Assembly: GCA_027488815.1 (NCBI GenBank)
Contig: JAIYAX010000001.1
Span: forward strand, 124,001-188,000
Direction of reading: 5' to 3'
Length of the DNA stretch: 64,000 bases
From: Cytophagaceae bacterium
GTDB taxonomy: Bacteria > Bacteroidota > Bacteroidia > Cytophagales > JAIYAX01
Numbering within the stretch: the stretch's first letter is position 1; the number at the start of each line of letters is the position of its first letter. Positions 55,106 through 63,776 of the stretch are shown in pieces. A program made the position numbers and the translations under genes. The notes under the pieces were generated by a model. That model was not told the origin of the DNA and did not search any database. It worked only from the letters and a program-made list of their open reading frames with translations.

Positions 55106-56866
55106 ATGTTACAATTCTTAAAATACTTTTTTGCAGCACTACTGGCCCTTGTGGTTTTTTTCTTTTTCTTCTTCATTATTCTGATTGGGATTGGTATCTC
55201 AGCCTCAAAAACTTCTGAGGTGGCCATTAAAGACAACTCGATCTTAAAAATCGACTTTAATGAGCAGGTAACTGATGAATATGGAGAAGATCCATTCGAA
55301 GATTTGAATATCCCCGGGTTCCAGATGGAAACCAGACTTAGTTTGCCATTGCTCAAAAAAGCAATCAGGGCAGCTATTACTGATCCCAAAATCAAGGGCA
55401 TTTACCTTCCTGTTGAATATGTCAGCGCAGGGCCGGCGGTAATGCTTGAAATACGTGATGAGTTGAAAAAGTTTAAAGCTGCCGGGAAATTTATTGTTGC
55501 CTATGGTGAGGTCTTTTCTGAGTCGGCCTATTTTATCAACTCCGTTGCCGACAGCGTGTACTTATTGCCTACTGGTTATATGGAGGTAAATGGGCTTTTC
55601 TCAGAAACCGTGTTCTTCAGTGGTTTCCTGGAAAAAATCGGTGTTAAACCAGAAATTTTTAAAGTGGGAGATTTCAAAAGTTTTGTAGAGCCCTTTGAGC
55701 GCAAAGAAATGAGTGAGCCAAACCGAATTCAAACCACAGCATTCTTGAATTCCATCTATCAGGTTTTCCTCAACGAAGTAGCCTCCTCCAGAAAACTAAA
55801 ACCCGAAGAACTTGAGAGGATTTCAGACTCTATGCTGGTTCGTAGTGCCAATGACGCTGTCAACATGAAGTTGGTGGACCGTCTGGCCTACTATGATCAG
55901 GTAGAAAAAACCCTGCATACTCTGAGTGAACTGGATTCAGCTGATGAAGTACGATTTGTGTCCACAAATAAGTATTTGAAATCGATCAAGTCAGACTCAA
56001 AAAACAGCAAAAATCGTATAGCCATCATTGTGGCTGAGGGAGATATCGTTAGCAGTACAGAAGATGATGCGAGCATGAGTGCAAAAGATATTGCTGAGGA
56101 GATCAGTAAAGCCAGAAAAGATGAAAAAGTAAAAGCCATTGTCCTTCGGGTGAATTCTCCAGGTGGCAGTGCCATTGCTTCTGATTTGGTGTGGAGAGAG
56201 GTTATGCTTACCAAAGGCGTGAAACCCATCATCGCCTCAATGTCAACTGTAGCGGCATCGGGTGGATATTATATTGCCATGGCGTGTGATACCATAGTTG
56301 CCCAACCGAATACGATTACCGGTTCAATTGGGGTCTTTGGTATTTTCTTCAATGTGAAAGAACTCATCAACGATAAGCTGGGTGTCTTTTCAGATGGAGT
56401 TAAAACTGGTGAGTTTTCTGATCTAGGGAATCCTGCCAGGGCATTTAGCCCATATGAGCGGCAAATGATTCAAACCGAGATAGATGAGATTTATCGTGAT
56501 TTCACCACCAAAGCATCTGAGGCCCGTAAAATGCCCCTTGCAGAACTTCTTACCGTAGCCTCAGGAAGGGTTTGGAGCGGAACAGATGCCAAGGAGCGCA
56601 AGCTGGTCGATGTATTGGGCAACCTCGATACCGCAGTTGCTATAGCTGCTAACTCGGCTAATCTTGGTACTGACTATTCGATCAGATACTACCCTCAGCA
56701 AAAGAATTTCTTTGAAAAAATCTTCTCCAACATGGAAACCGAAGTAAAAACCGGCATGCTAAAAAAGGAATTGGGCGAATGGTATCCGATGTATCAAAAG
56801 ATCAACTCCATAAAAAGTTGGGAAGGAATACAAGCCAGAATGCCAATCGAAGTTGACTTCCATTAA
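55106..56866 (+). CDS. sppA: Signal peptide peptidase SppA, 67 kDa type
   Basis: A membrane-anchored serine protease that degrades cleaved signal peptides. The 586-residue protein has one strongly hydrophobic N-terminal helix (FFAALLALVVFFFFFFIILI) and two tandem ClpP-like domains, as in E. coli SppA. The lysine base lies in KVGDFKSFVEPFERK (about 191) and the serine nucleophile in STVAASGGYYIAMACD (about 380), so the Lys/Ser dyad spans both halves. ATG 55106 is chosen; the frame opens 45 bases earlier at TTG 55061 with non-family residues. Functionally it complements lepB in this window. Confidence 0.93.
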   Translation: MLQFLKYFFAALLALVVFFFFFFIILIGIGISASKTSEVAIKDNSILKIDFNEQVTDEYGEDPFEDLNIPGFQMETRLSLPLLKKAIRAAITDPKIKGIYLPVEYVSAGPAVMLEIRDELKKFKAAGKFIVAYGEVFSESAYFINSVADSVYLLPTGYMEVNGLFSETVFFSGFLEKIGVKPEIFKVGDFKSFVEPFERKEMSEPNRIQTTAFLNSIYQVFLNEVASSRKLKPEELERISDSMLVRSANDAVNMKLVDRLAYYDQVEKTLHTLSELDSADEVRFVSTNKYLKSIKSDSKNSKNRIAIIVAEGDIVSSTEDDASMSAKDIAEEISKARKDEKVKAIVLRVNSPGGSAIASDLVWREVMLTKGVKPIIASMSTVAASGGYYIAMACDTIVAQPNTITGSIGVFGIFFNVKELINDKLGVFSDGVKTGEFSDLGNPARAFSPYERQMIQTEIDEIYRDFTTKASEARKMPLAELLTVASGRVWSGTDAKERKLVDVLGNLDTAVAIAANSANLGTDYSIRYYPQQKNFFEKIFSNMETEVKTGMLKKELGEWYPMYQKINSIKSWEGIQARMPIEVDFH

Positions 56867-56888
56867 TTTATTCCGATATTAGTCTTTG

Positions 56889-58451
56889 ATGAACTCAACG
56901 ACGAACTACCTAAGCCCGGTCAGCCAATTGCTTTCCGGGCTTTTGCTTTGCATCAACTTCAGTGCAAATGCACAGCCCGCCTCCAAACCCATTTTAACCG
57001 ACCTGCCGGAAATCGCCTGGACTATACCCCCTACCGCTGAAAAACTTATTCAGCAAACAGATCAAGGCTATGTCGCAGTCATTAAGAAAACCGGTGACTG
57101 GACAGGACCTATGACCTATGGTTTGTTCAAATTCGACCAGGAAGGAAAGGTCATTTCAGAAAACAGTATAGCTACACAAAAGGGTCAGCACCTGCTTGGT
57201 TTATTTAAGTTAAAAAACAGCCTGTTCCTGATCAGCGACCAACCTTCACCTTTTGGAGAAAACCGCTATCTGATTGCTCAAGAACTAAACTCTGACAGAA
57301 CAGGGCTAAATCCTGTCCAACTTCTCGACAGCAGCAGCCCTGGGAACATACCGCTTAAAGGACAAGTAGGTCTGGTAAAGGAGGCTTTCAAGTTTGAGGT
57401 AGCAGGATTTCTTGCTTTCGGGGGAGTGCCAGGGCCTGAGACCCGTTTTGAGGTCATTGTTTCTGAAAATGAAGAATATCTGGCCACTCATCATGTGAAC
57501 TGGTCAACCGGAGGGGCAGAATTTCATGTCAAGCTTTTTGATGCCAAGCTGAATAGTACCCTGGAGAATGATGTACCTGTGGTTCCGGGTTACCTTCATT
57601 TTGAATTCAAACTCAGCAATTGGGGGGATCTTTTTGGGGTCTCTGGTGATGAAAAAGGCAACCTGATCGTTGAAAAGTACGGGAAGGAAACAGTGCCTAT
57701 TCTTCTGTCGGCGGCCTCAAGCTTTCGCTCAGACCCTTTACTGTGCATCAAGGACAAAGACCGTGTGATCGTGGTATCCGTGAACTTGTTTAAAGACCAG
57801 CTATTTGGACTGCAAATACAAGAGCTTGATTTTGCCAATGAAGAATTGCTGGAGACCTCTTTTTACAAAATTGAAGCGGAGCTGGAAAAACAATTGAAGC
57901 TTAAATCCGAAGAGCAGGGCCTGAACCAATACCGTTTAAGCCAACTTCAGATCAATGAAAAAGGAGAAGTTTTCGCTTTGATTTCGCAGCACTGGTTGAG
58001 AATACCCAATGCCTTTTATGACCGATATGGTGCAAGGCGCAAAAAGCTGGCAGACTTTAAAAGTGCTGATGTTTTTGCCGGGCCGATGCTCCTGATGAGC
58101 TTTGCTGCAGACCTTCAACCAAGATGGCACTACATCGTTCCAAGAACGTATTCAGGTAAGTGCGAAGAAGGTCTTTTATTCCATGGATCTGTTTTCAGAA
58201 ATCTGAACCAACCTGAAATTGATTTTACGTTTTACATACCTGCCGGAGACCCACCGGTAAAAGGGTTTGTTAAGAATATCCGTATTGACCGGTACTCAGG
58301 TTTGAAAAAGAGAGAAGAAACAATTTTCAGTTCTTCAGAAGGTGGCCTTTTGAGCCCTATGAGTTACATCAAAGGCAATAAGGGGCTATTTATGATGAGA
58401 AATGCCTGGAGGTCTAAATCCCATAAGATGGTAAGCCTCAGTCTACCTTAA
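56889..58451 (+). CDS. Secreted hypothetical protein
   Basis: A 520-residue exported protein (signal peptide core QLLSGLLLCINFSANA). No family is recognised. The body is beta-rich with WTIPPTAEKLIQQTDQGYVA, FEVAGFLAFGGVPGPETRFE and repeated D/N-G turns, suggesting a beta-propeller. No T9SS sorting domain is present at the C-terminus (KSHKMVSLSLP). ATG 56889 follows a TTG at 56886. A terminator-like hairpin overlaps its signal-peptide codons. It overlaps the convergent enoyl-CoA hydratase gene by 4 bases. Confidence 0.78.
   Translation: MNSTTNYLSPVSQLLSGLLLCINFSANAQPASKPILTDLPEIAWTIPPTAEKLIQQTDQGYVAVIKKTGDWTGPMTYGLFKFDQEGKVISENSIATQKGQHLLGLFKLKNSLFLISDQPSPFGENRYLIAQELNSDRTGLNPVQLLDSSSPGNIPLKGQVGLVKEAFKFEVAGFLAFGGVPGPETRFEVIVSENEEYLATHHVNWSTGGAEFHVKLFDAKLNSTLENDVPVVPGYLHFEFKLSNWGDLFGVSGDEKGNLIVEKYGKETVPILLSAASSFRSDPLLCIKDKDRVIVVSVNLFKDQLFGLQIQELDFANEELLETSFYKIEAELEKQLKLKSEEQGLNQYRLSQLQINEKGEVFALISQHWLRIPNAFYDRYGARRKKLADFKSADVFAGPMLLMSFAADLQPRWHYIVPRTYSGKCEEGLLFHGSVFRNLNQPEIDFTFYIPAGDPPVKGFVKNIRIDRYSGLKKREETIFSSSEGGLLSPMSYIKGNKGLFMMRNAWRSKSHKMVSLSLP
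56912..56945 (+). terminator. Terminator-like hairpin inside the signal-peptide codons after sppA
   Basis: An eight-base-pair stem (56912-56919 with 56935-56942, aagcccgg/ccgggctt), a 15-base loop, then TTTTGCTTT. It begins 45 bases after the sppA stop, where an sppA terminator would be expected, but lies within the coding start of the next gene. It may be a terminator, an attenuator or a coincidence of coding sequence. Confidence 0.4.
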
Positions 58452-59218
58452 GTCCATTCCGGTTTTTGCTTGTTCAAAAAGGCTGCAATACCCTTCTTAC
58501 AGTCGTCTGAAGCCCTTGCAGCGGCATTTTGAGCGGCTGCATAATCCAAGGCTTCCGGTAAATTCATTCGACTGATTTCCGCCAGCATACTTCTGGTTAA
58601 GGCCATGGCCTGAGCTGAATTTTGTTCCTTGAGATTAAGGGCATACTGCCACACTTTTTCTGCTATTTCTTCAGCATTACAAATATGGTGTACCAACCCT
58701 TTTTGCTGGGCTTGATACGCATTGACCAGTTCACCGGAGAGCAACAGTTCTCTGGCAGCCGACTCGCCAATTTTACGAACTAAAAAAACCATCACCAGTG
58801 CTGGAATAAAACCAATTCTCACCTCAGTATAACCGAAAACCGCATCAGGAACACTGAAAACCACATCGCACAAGGTTACCAATCCGCAGCCACCGGCGAG
58901 CGCAGCCCCTTCCACCTGACCCACCAGGGGCTTTGGGTAGCGGTACATCAGTGAGAAAAGGTCTTTCAACTTGCGGGAATCGAGCAAATTGTCCTCATAT
59001 GAAAAATGCTGAAGGGCTTTGATATAGTCCAGATCAGCTCCTGCACAAAATGCCTTCCCATTTGCTTTGAGTATGACGATTTTAACAGCAGAGTCTTGTT
59101 GCCACTCCAGCAGAGTATGAAGCAGATCCCTGATCAGATCGGGATGAAGGGCGTTTCTTTTCTCAGGCCGGTTAAGTGTGATCAGCCCGATTTGGTTTTT
59201 TACTTCAGTTTGGATCAT
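58448..59218 (-). CDS. Enoyl-CoA hydratase/isomerase family protein
   Basis: A 256-residue crotonase-fold enzyme: ITLNRPEKRNAL, oxyanion-hole segments KAFCAGADLDYIKAL and EGAALAGGCGLVTLCDVVF, and the catalytic glutamate region VFGYTEVRIGFIPALV. Substrate is open (fatty acid, branched-chain or aromatic CoA esters). ATG 59218 starts the typical family N-terminus (MIQTEVKNQIGLI); the frame extends to 59275 with unrelated residues. It overlaps the 3' end of comEC by 14 bases, suggesting coupling without functional logic. Confidence 0.9.
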   Translation of the reverse strand: MIQTEVKNQIGLITLNRPEKRNALHPDLIRDLLHTLLEWQQDSAVKIVILKANGKAFCAGADLDYIKALQHFSYEDNLLDSRKLKDLFSLMYRYPKPLVGQVEGAALAGGCGLVTLCDVVFSVPDAVFGYTEVRIGFIPALVMVFLVRKIGESAARELLLSGELVNAYQAQQKGLVHHICNAEEIAEKVWQYALNLKEQNSAQAMALTRSMLAEISRMNLPEALDYAAAQNAAARASDDCKKGIAAFLNKQKPEWT

Positions 59219-61316
59219 ACAAGTCTTCTGTAATTTTAAAAATACCCTGCTTTTCCAGGAAATAGACCTCAACACCTTTCGTCATGGCTTCACCTGCTAC
59301 TCCTTTCCAGGAAGCTGGTGCTGAAAGTCCTTCAAATATCAGGTATTTAGGTCTTACTTGTTTGAGAATATACCTGGCATTTCCTTTGCAATACCGGTCA
59401 ACCAGCAATACATCGATGGGAAAAGCCTCTGCTCTGATAGGCAGTTTTCGGGTATCCTTCACCTTGAGTACGCTTAGACCATTCCAAACCCTGATAAAGT
59501 TGACCCGATGGTCATCCCAAATCAATTCGGCAGAGTCAGTTTCTATTTCTAAACCTGACATGCCCACCGATAGCAAATGTGGTTTTATAAAACGCATTGA
59601 GCTTTCCAGGCGATCAACCGGGCCATTGGATCGTAAACTGGCCGCAGCAAAGGACTTATCAATCAAGATGGATCCTGATCGATCCGGATAAATATAGGAA
59701 GTTTGTGCACTAAGGCTATGTTTGGGTTGTTGAAACCGATACTGAAGCCAAATAGCGGAGCTTAAAACCGCCATTAGCAGTAAACGTCGTCTTCCTGACA
59801 ACAAAAAGAAGCTTATCAGCAAAATGAGGATGCAAAGCAACGAGGCTTCCGGAGCTGATATTTGAATTTGATAGATCGTGCTGAAAGGCAAATAAGCCAC
59901 TATTCGCAGCAGTTCATTCATCGCCCAAATCACCCAATCCAGTGCAAATCCAACCCAGTTTGCCAAAAACTCCAGAACAGATATCACAATCAAAAGCAGT
60001 CCTCCTCCAAGCAAAAATCCGCTTACAGGTATCACGATAAGGTTAGACAAAAGAAAGTAGACCGGGAACTGATTGAAGTAAAGCAAGCCCAGTATGAAAG
60101 TCCCCAGCTGTGCCGCAATGGCTACACAGCCGAGATCCCATAGGTAGCGAATGAATGAGTTGGGTGGTTCATACCAATGGCTAATCCGGGGCTGAAAAAA
60201 GACGATTCCTAAGACGGCCAGATAAGATAGCTGAAAGCCAACCGAGGTGATTAAAAAGGGATCAAAAATGAGAAGTAGAAATGCACTGAAAGCCAGAGTG
60301 TTGTAAATGTTTGACTTCCGCTGACTAACCTTAGCAATAACCACTACACTAAACATAACTGCCGACCTCAATACCGAAGGACTAAGGCCAGTGACAAAGG
60401 CATATAGCCAGAGGATCAGCAATGAAATTCCCGCTGCCAGCCATGGGCCCCTGTTTAGCTTTTCGACAGGTTTTAGCAGCATTGAAATAATCACATACAA
60501 AATGCCCACGTGCAAGCCTGAAACCGCCAACACATGCATCGCCCCCGTTGCTGAAAAGGAATAAAGCAGCTCATCATCCAGGTGGTCTTTTACGCCCAGA
60601 ACAAGTGCGGATAAAACTGCCCTTGACTGAGGCTTCATCATGTATTTTCCTATGGCCTGCTCTCCAAAGTTGCGTACCCTTGCTGACACTCGATGAAGCA
60701 GGTAAGCATGATCATAGCCAACTATTCTTACCCCAGCCTGCTTCACAAAACTCTGCCGGTATATCTGTCTGAAGGAGGAATAACGGGCATAATCAAAGCC
60801 TCCGGGAAACAGATTGGCTGGTATGGGCACCGGGCTTGCGGCGACGAGCAGTACATCACCCGGAAGGTATTGCTCACTGATCAGGCTGTCGGTCAGGACA
60901 GAAAGAAATACACGACCGCTACAGTTTTGCCATTTACCATCTACCCAAACTTGCTGCACTTGCAGCTCTGCTTTGGAGCGACCTACCTTCTTTTGAAAAT
61001 AGCCGGTAAGCGTACCCGTGTAGCATTTGACCTCTCCGGATTGATAGTGAATTTGCTGATGATCTCTTCTGACATCCGTGACTCCGGCAAGAAAATAACC
61101 CAATGAGAAGAAGGAAATGTCAATCAAAAATGAGACAAGCAATGCCCCATACCACCATTTGACTCTAAGCTGAACGATTTCAAAAAACACGGCCAATGCA
61201 GCCGCCATCAGAAAGCAGGACTTAAAAAGGCCTGTGGCTTCAGCGTAAAAGAAGATATATCCTGCAATCCCGCAGATCAATAGAACGGTAAACCGGAAGA
61301 ACGGGATCGCTTTCAA
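59205..61316 (-). CDS. comEC: ComEC/Rec2 family DNA uptake membrane channel
   Basis: A 703-residue polytopic membrane protein for transport of single-stranded DNA into the cytoplasm during transformation. An N-terminal DUF4131 region with an OB-like domain (about 30-200) is followed by the competence domain with FSATGAMHVLAVSGLHVGIL (about 255) and about eight helices (LSPSVLRSAVMFS, FQLSYLAVLGIVFF). The C-terminal 160 residues keep the strand pattern of the metallo-beta-lactamase-like domain (LLSVGMSGLEIE, VLLVDRYCKGN), but no HxHxDH zinc motif is present. This is a recurrent state in Bacteroidota. No other competence genes are in the window. Confidence 0.9.
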   Translation of the reverse strand: MKAIPFFRFTVLLICGIAGYIFFYAEATGLFKSCFLMAAALAVFFEIVQLRVKWWYGALLVSFLIDISFFSLGYFLAGVTDVRRDHQQIHYQSGEVKCYTGTLTGYFQKKVGRSKAELQVQQVWVDGKWQNCSGRVFLSVLTDSLISEQYLPGDVLLVAASPVPIPANLFPGGFDYARYSSFRQIYRQSFVKQAGVRIVGYDHAYLLHRVSARVRNFGEQAIGKYMMKPQSRAVLSALVLGVKDHLDDELLYSFSATGAMHVLAVSGLHVGILYVIISMLLKPVEKLNRGPWLAAGISLLILWLYAFVTGLSPSVLRSAVMFSVVVIAKVSQRKSNIYNTLAFSAFLLLIFDPFLITSVGFQLSYLAVLGIVFFQPRISHWYEPPNSFIRYLWDLGCVAIAAQLGTFILGLLYFNQFPVYFLLSNLIVIPVSGFLLGGGLLLIVISVLEFLANWVGFALDWVIWAMNELLRIVAYLPFSTIYQIQISAPEASLLCILILLISFFLLSGRRRLLLMAVLSSAIWLQYRFQQPKHSLSAQTSYIYPDRSGSILIDKSFAAASLRSNGPVDRLESSMRFIKPHLLSVGMSGLEIETDSAELIWDDHRVNFIRVWNGLSVLKVKDTRKLPIRAEAFPIDVLLVDRYCKGNARYILKQVRPKYLIFEGLSAPASWKGVAGEAMTKGVEVYFLEKQGIFKITEDLYDPN

Positions 61317-61532
61317 TGCTGGCCGATAACTTAGCCTACATATTTAGCAAAAAAAGTTTTGCAGCTAGAAGAATTTGGCAATTTCGAAGCACCAAGCTGT
61401 CTGCCATCACAAGACAAATTTATTACTCTCGGAAGTGCAAAGCTCCATTTAACCAGTGAGCCGCCAGTTTCTTGTAAGTACTGTTACCAACTGGCTTAAA
61501 TTTATGAAGAGGTTTTGTAGTTGAAATCATTC

Positions 61533-62243
61533 TTAGTCAGGTGAATAGGAATACCAATCAATAAGCTCTCTTAGCCGTTTGACTAAAACATGAACTGTTG
61601 TGCTTGGATTAGCGTCAATCGGTTGTTTACCTTTTTGTTCGGCTAGAAGTTTTTCGGCTCGTTCAATTGCCTTTACTTCACTCCCTAATTTAACAAGTGC
61701 ATCAATTACTTCCGCCTTACCATGCTGATAAACAAATAGCTTATGGGTCTCAAATGATTTTATTACAGTTTGAAGACTTGAATAAATGTCTGCTCTTGGA
61801 ATTGGGTTTGTGGAACTGACATCAATAAAATGAAGCAACAGCCATAATTCAAAGACTTCGTTGCTAAATGCAATGTTTATTTTTTCTTGCCTAGCTAGAG
61901 CCCATGCCGAATTAAAACTTTCCAAAGTAGTTGCAGTATTCCCTTCGTCGTCTTTGTCGAAAACAACCCAAACTTCATCAATTGTTTTTTTTGCCTCAGC
62001 AGACAAGATTTCTCTTTCATTTATTGTTTGCTCAACAATACCCTTAGGTTTTTTACCGGTTCCTATCTCTCTCAAATACACCGTTTCCTCGGGAAACATC
62101 TTCTTAAATTGTCTAAAATAGGTAGGTTCCGTGTTTTGGTCTTCGCAAACTATAAGTATAAACATATCATACCTCTTTGGTCTGAAAGGTCTGATGTTTT
62201 CATCTTTTGATTTCGTCTTTTTTAATGTTCCTCTTCTTGCCAT
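61533..62243 (-). CDS. rloB: RloB-like TOPRIM-type protein
   Basis: A 236-residue protein of the RloB family as I recognise it: a basic N-terminus, then LIVCEDQNTEPTYFRQF (about 30-46) with the TOPRIM-like Glu, DEVWVVFDKDDEGN (89-102) carrying the DxD-type acidic pair, and FSNEVFELWLLLHF (126-139). These elements resemble the metal site of TOPRIM nucleases. It overlaps the upstream ATPase gene by 22 bases. RloA/RloB pairs were first noted next to restriction-modification genes, and similar ATPase-RloB pairs occur in abortive-infection modules (AbiL, from memory). No restriction genes are adjacent here. Confidence 0.85.
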   Translation of the reverse strand: MARRGTLKKTKSKDENIRPFRPKRYDMFILIVCEDQNTEPTYFRQFKKMFPEETVYLREIGTGKKPKGIVEQTINEREILSAEAKKTIDEVWVVFDKDDEGNTATTLESFNSAWALARQEKINIAFSNEVFELWLLLHFIDVSSTNPIPRADIYSSLQTVIKSFETHKLFVYQHGKAEVIDALVKLGSEVKAIERAEKLLAEQKGKQPIDANPSTTVHVLVKRLRELIDWYSYSPD

Positions 62244-63565
62244 TGGGTATTGCGAATAAATTTTTGAAAATTACCCAATGCAGGGATTGATCCATATCTG
62301 CCTTCAAAATAGCGTTTCTCTTTGTCGGTGTCAGGTCTTTCTTTTTCAGATTTGAACTCTCCGTTTTGCTCACCGAAATAAACAAAGTCAGAAAGTGAGT
62401 ATATTTCAGTGCTTTCCCATTTGTTTTTTTCCGCAAAACAAATTTGGTCTCGTCTAAGATTTGAATAACTCAATAGGTTCGTGTCATGAGTTGCAAAAAT
62501 CAATTGTGCATTATTAGGATTACTGCTTTTGTTTAAGAATACATCAATTGTATTCAACGTCATTACAGGATGCAGTTTGGCTTCAATTTCATCAATGATA
62601 AGAACGCCCCCGTTAGCTAACGCCCATAAAACAGGCCCACTTAATTGAAATGCTTTTTTTGCTCCCGATGATTCTTTGTCTTCCCATTTCCAACTATGTG
62701 TTTTGTCAGTTGGTAAAGCATTAGCATCATAGATGCGATGCTTAGCAAAGACTGTATAAATCTGTTTGCCTTTGAGTGTCTTTGCTAATCTAGATTTCAT
62801 GTTTTTAGGCAAGTCGTCTGGTAATTCGGATTCTTCAAAATCCTGTGTTGTTACATCAACATCAACTATATTTAGACTTAATGATGCTAAGTATTGCCTA
62901 ATCTTTTCTCTATATTCTTTTTCCTCCCAAAGTTCAACTGTTTGGATTTCTTCCATCTCTGTGTTTAGCCCGTCAACCATACTAAAATGTCTAAACCATT
63001 GCATTATACTTTTAGCTTCTTCAACATTTAACATGTCGCAAGTAGAAAGAAACAATGCATTAATTCTTGTTGCTTCAATTGCAGCATCAATGATTTTTTT
63101 TGAGCCATTGTAGCCTGAACTTACATCAATAGTTTCTCCCTCTCTTTCAAATAAATTGACTTCTCTTCCTGCTGATTTACGAAACAACCATTCCTTTTTT
63201 ATTTCACTTGCAGTAAACTCTAATCCGTAGCGATAACGATTATCCTCAATCACGAAAGAGATTTCAAATCCTGTTGGTTTGTCCTCCCAACCTTCTCTTA
63301 ATAAAAAAGGGTCGTAAGGCAAACGGGTAGTTGAAGATGTTCTTGCAGAAACATGAACCAATCTGTCTAAAAGGCTCATAGCTTTTAGAATGTTTGATTT
63401 TCCTCCGCCATTTGGGCCATATAACGATATAGCGTTTAACGCTTGATATCGTCCTTTAGTGACAATGTTTTGAAGATGGTCTTTTTGTTTAGGTGCAGGG
63501 ATTAAACTCATTGTCTGCTCGTCACCGATTGACCTGTAGTTGGAAACTTTAAATTCAAGCAACAT
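62222..63565 (-). CDS. rloA: RloA-like AAA/ABC-type ATPase
   Basis: A 447-residue ATPase: FKVSNYRSIGDEQTMSLIP at the N-terminus (the RecF/SMC-like opening), Walker A GPNGGGKSN (50-58), an inserted helical region with FRHFSMVDGLN, a signature-like SSGAKKAFQLSG (299-310), Walker B and D-loop GGVLIIDEIEAKLHP (319-333) and H-loop FATHDTNLL (357-365). It is the first gene of a two-gene operon with rloB. The gene is less GC-rich than the comEC-side genes (19 G/C in bases 62461-62520). A defence role is inferred from the pair. Confidence 0.88.
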   Translation of the reverse strand: MLLEFKVSNYRSIGDEQTMSLIPAPKQKDHLQNIVTKGRYQALNAISLYGPNGGGKSNILKAMSLLDRLVHVSARTSSTTRLPYDPFLLREGWEDKPTGFEISFVIEDNRYRYGLEFTASEIKKEWLFRKSAGREVNLFEREGETIDVSSGYNGSKKIIDAAIEATRINALFLSTCDMLNVEEAKSIMQWFRHFSMVDGLNTEMEEIQTVELWEEKEYREKIRQYLASLSLNIVDVDVTTQDFEESELPDDLPKNMKSRLAKTLKGKQIYTVFAKHRIYDANALPTDKTHSWKWEDKESSGAKKAFQLSGPVLWALANGGVLIIDEIEAKLHPVMTLNTIDVFLNKSSNPNNAQLIFATHDTNLLSYSNLRRDQICFAEKNKWESTEIYSLSDFVYFGEQNGEFKSEKERPDTDKEKRYFEGRYGSIPALGNFQKFIRNTQWQEEEH

Positions 63566-63776
63566 GGCTTATTTCGTATTTATTCCGCAAGTATAGTAAA
63601 CTTCGTTCAAATTTAAAGGTCGAATTTTGTTTTTACAATGTTAGTCAAAATTGGAAAAGTATTGAATTAAACTGTATCTAAGTCCATATCCATTAAGGCA
63701 CAAATGCTCCAAATTATGCACTGTCGCCCAAGCCTTACCGGTAACTGATGTGTAAATTAAATTCAATCAAACCGGC

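Noticed and set aside
61317-61532. Possible small gene or element between comEC and rloB.
   Set aside because: No open frame with start context, no hairpin with a T run and no repeat was found. It looks like an ordinary spacer.
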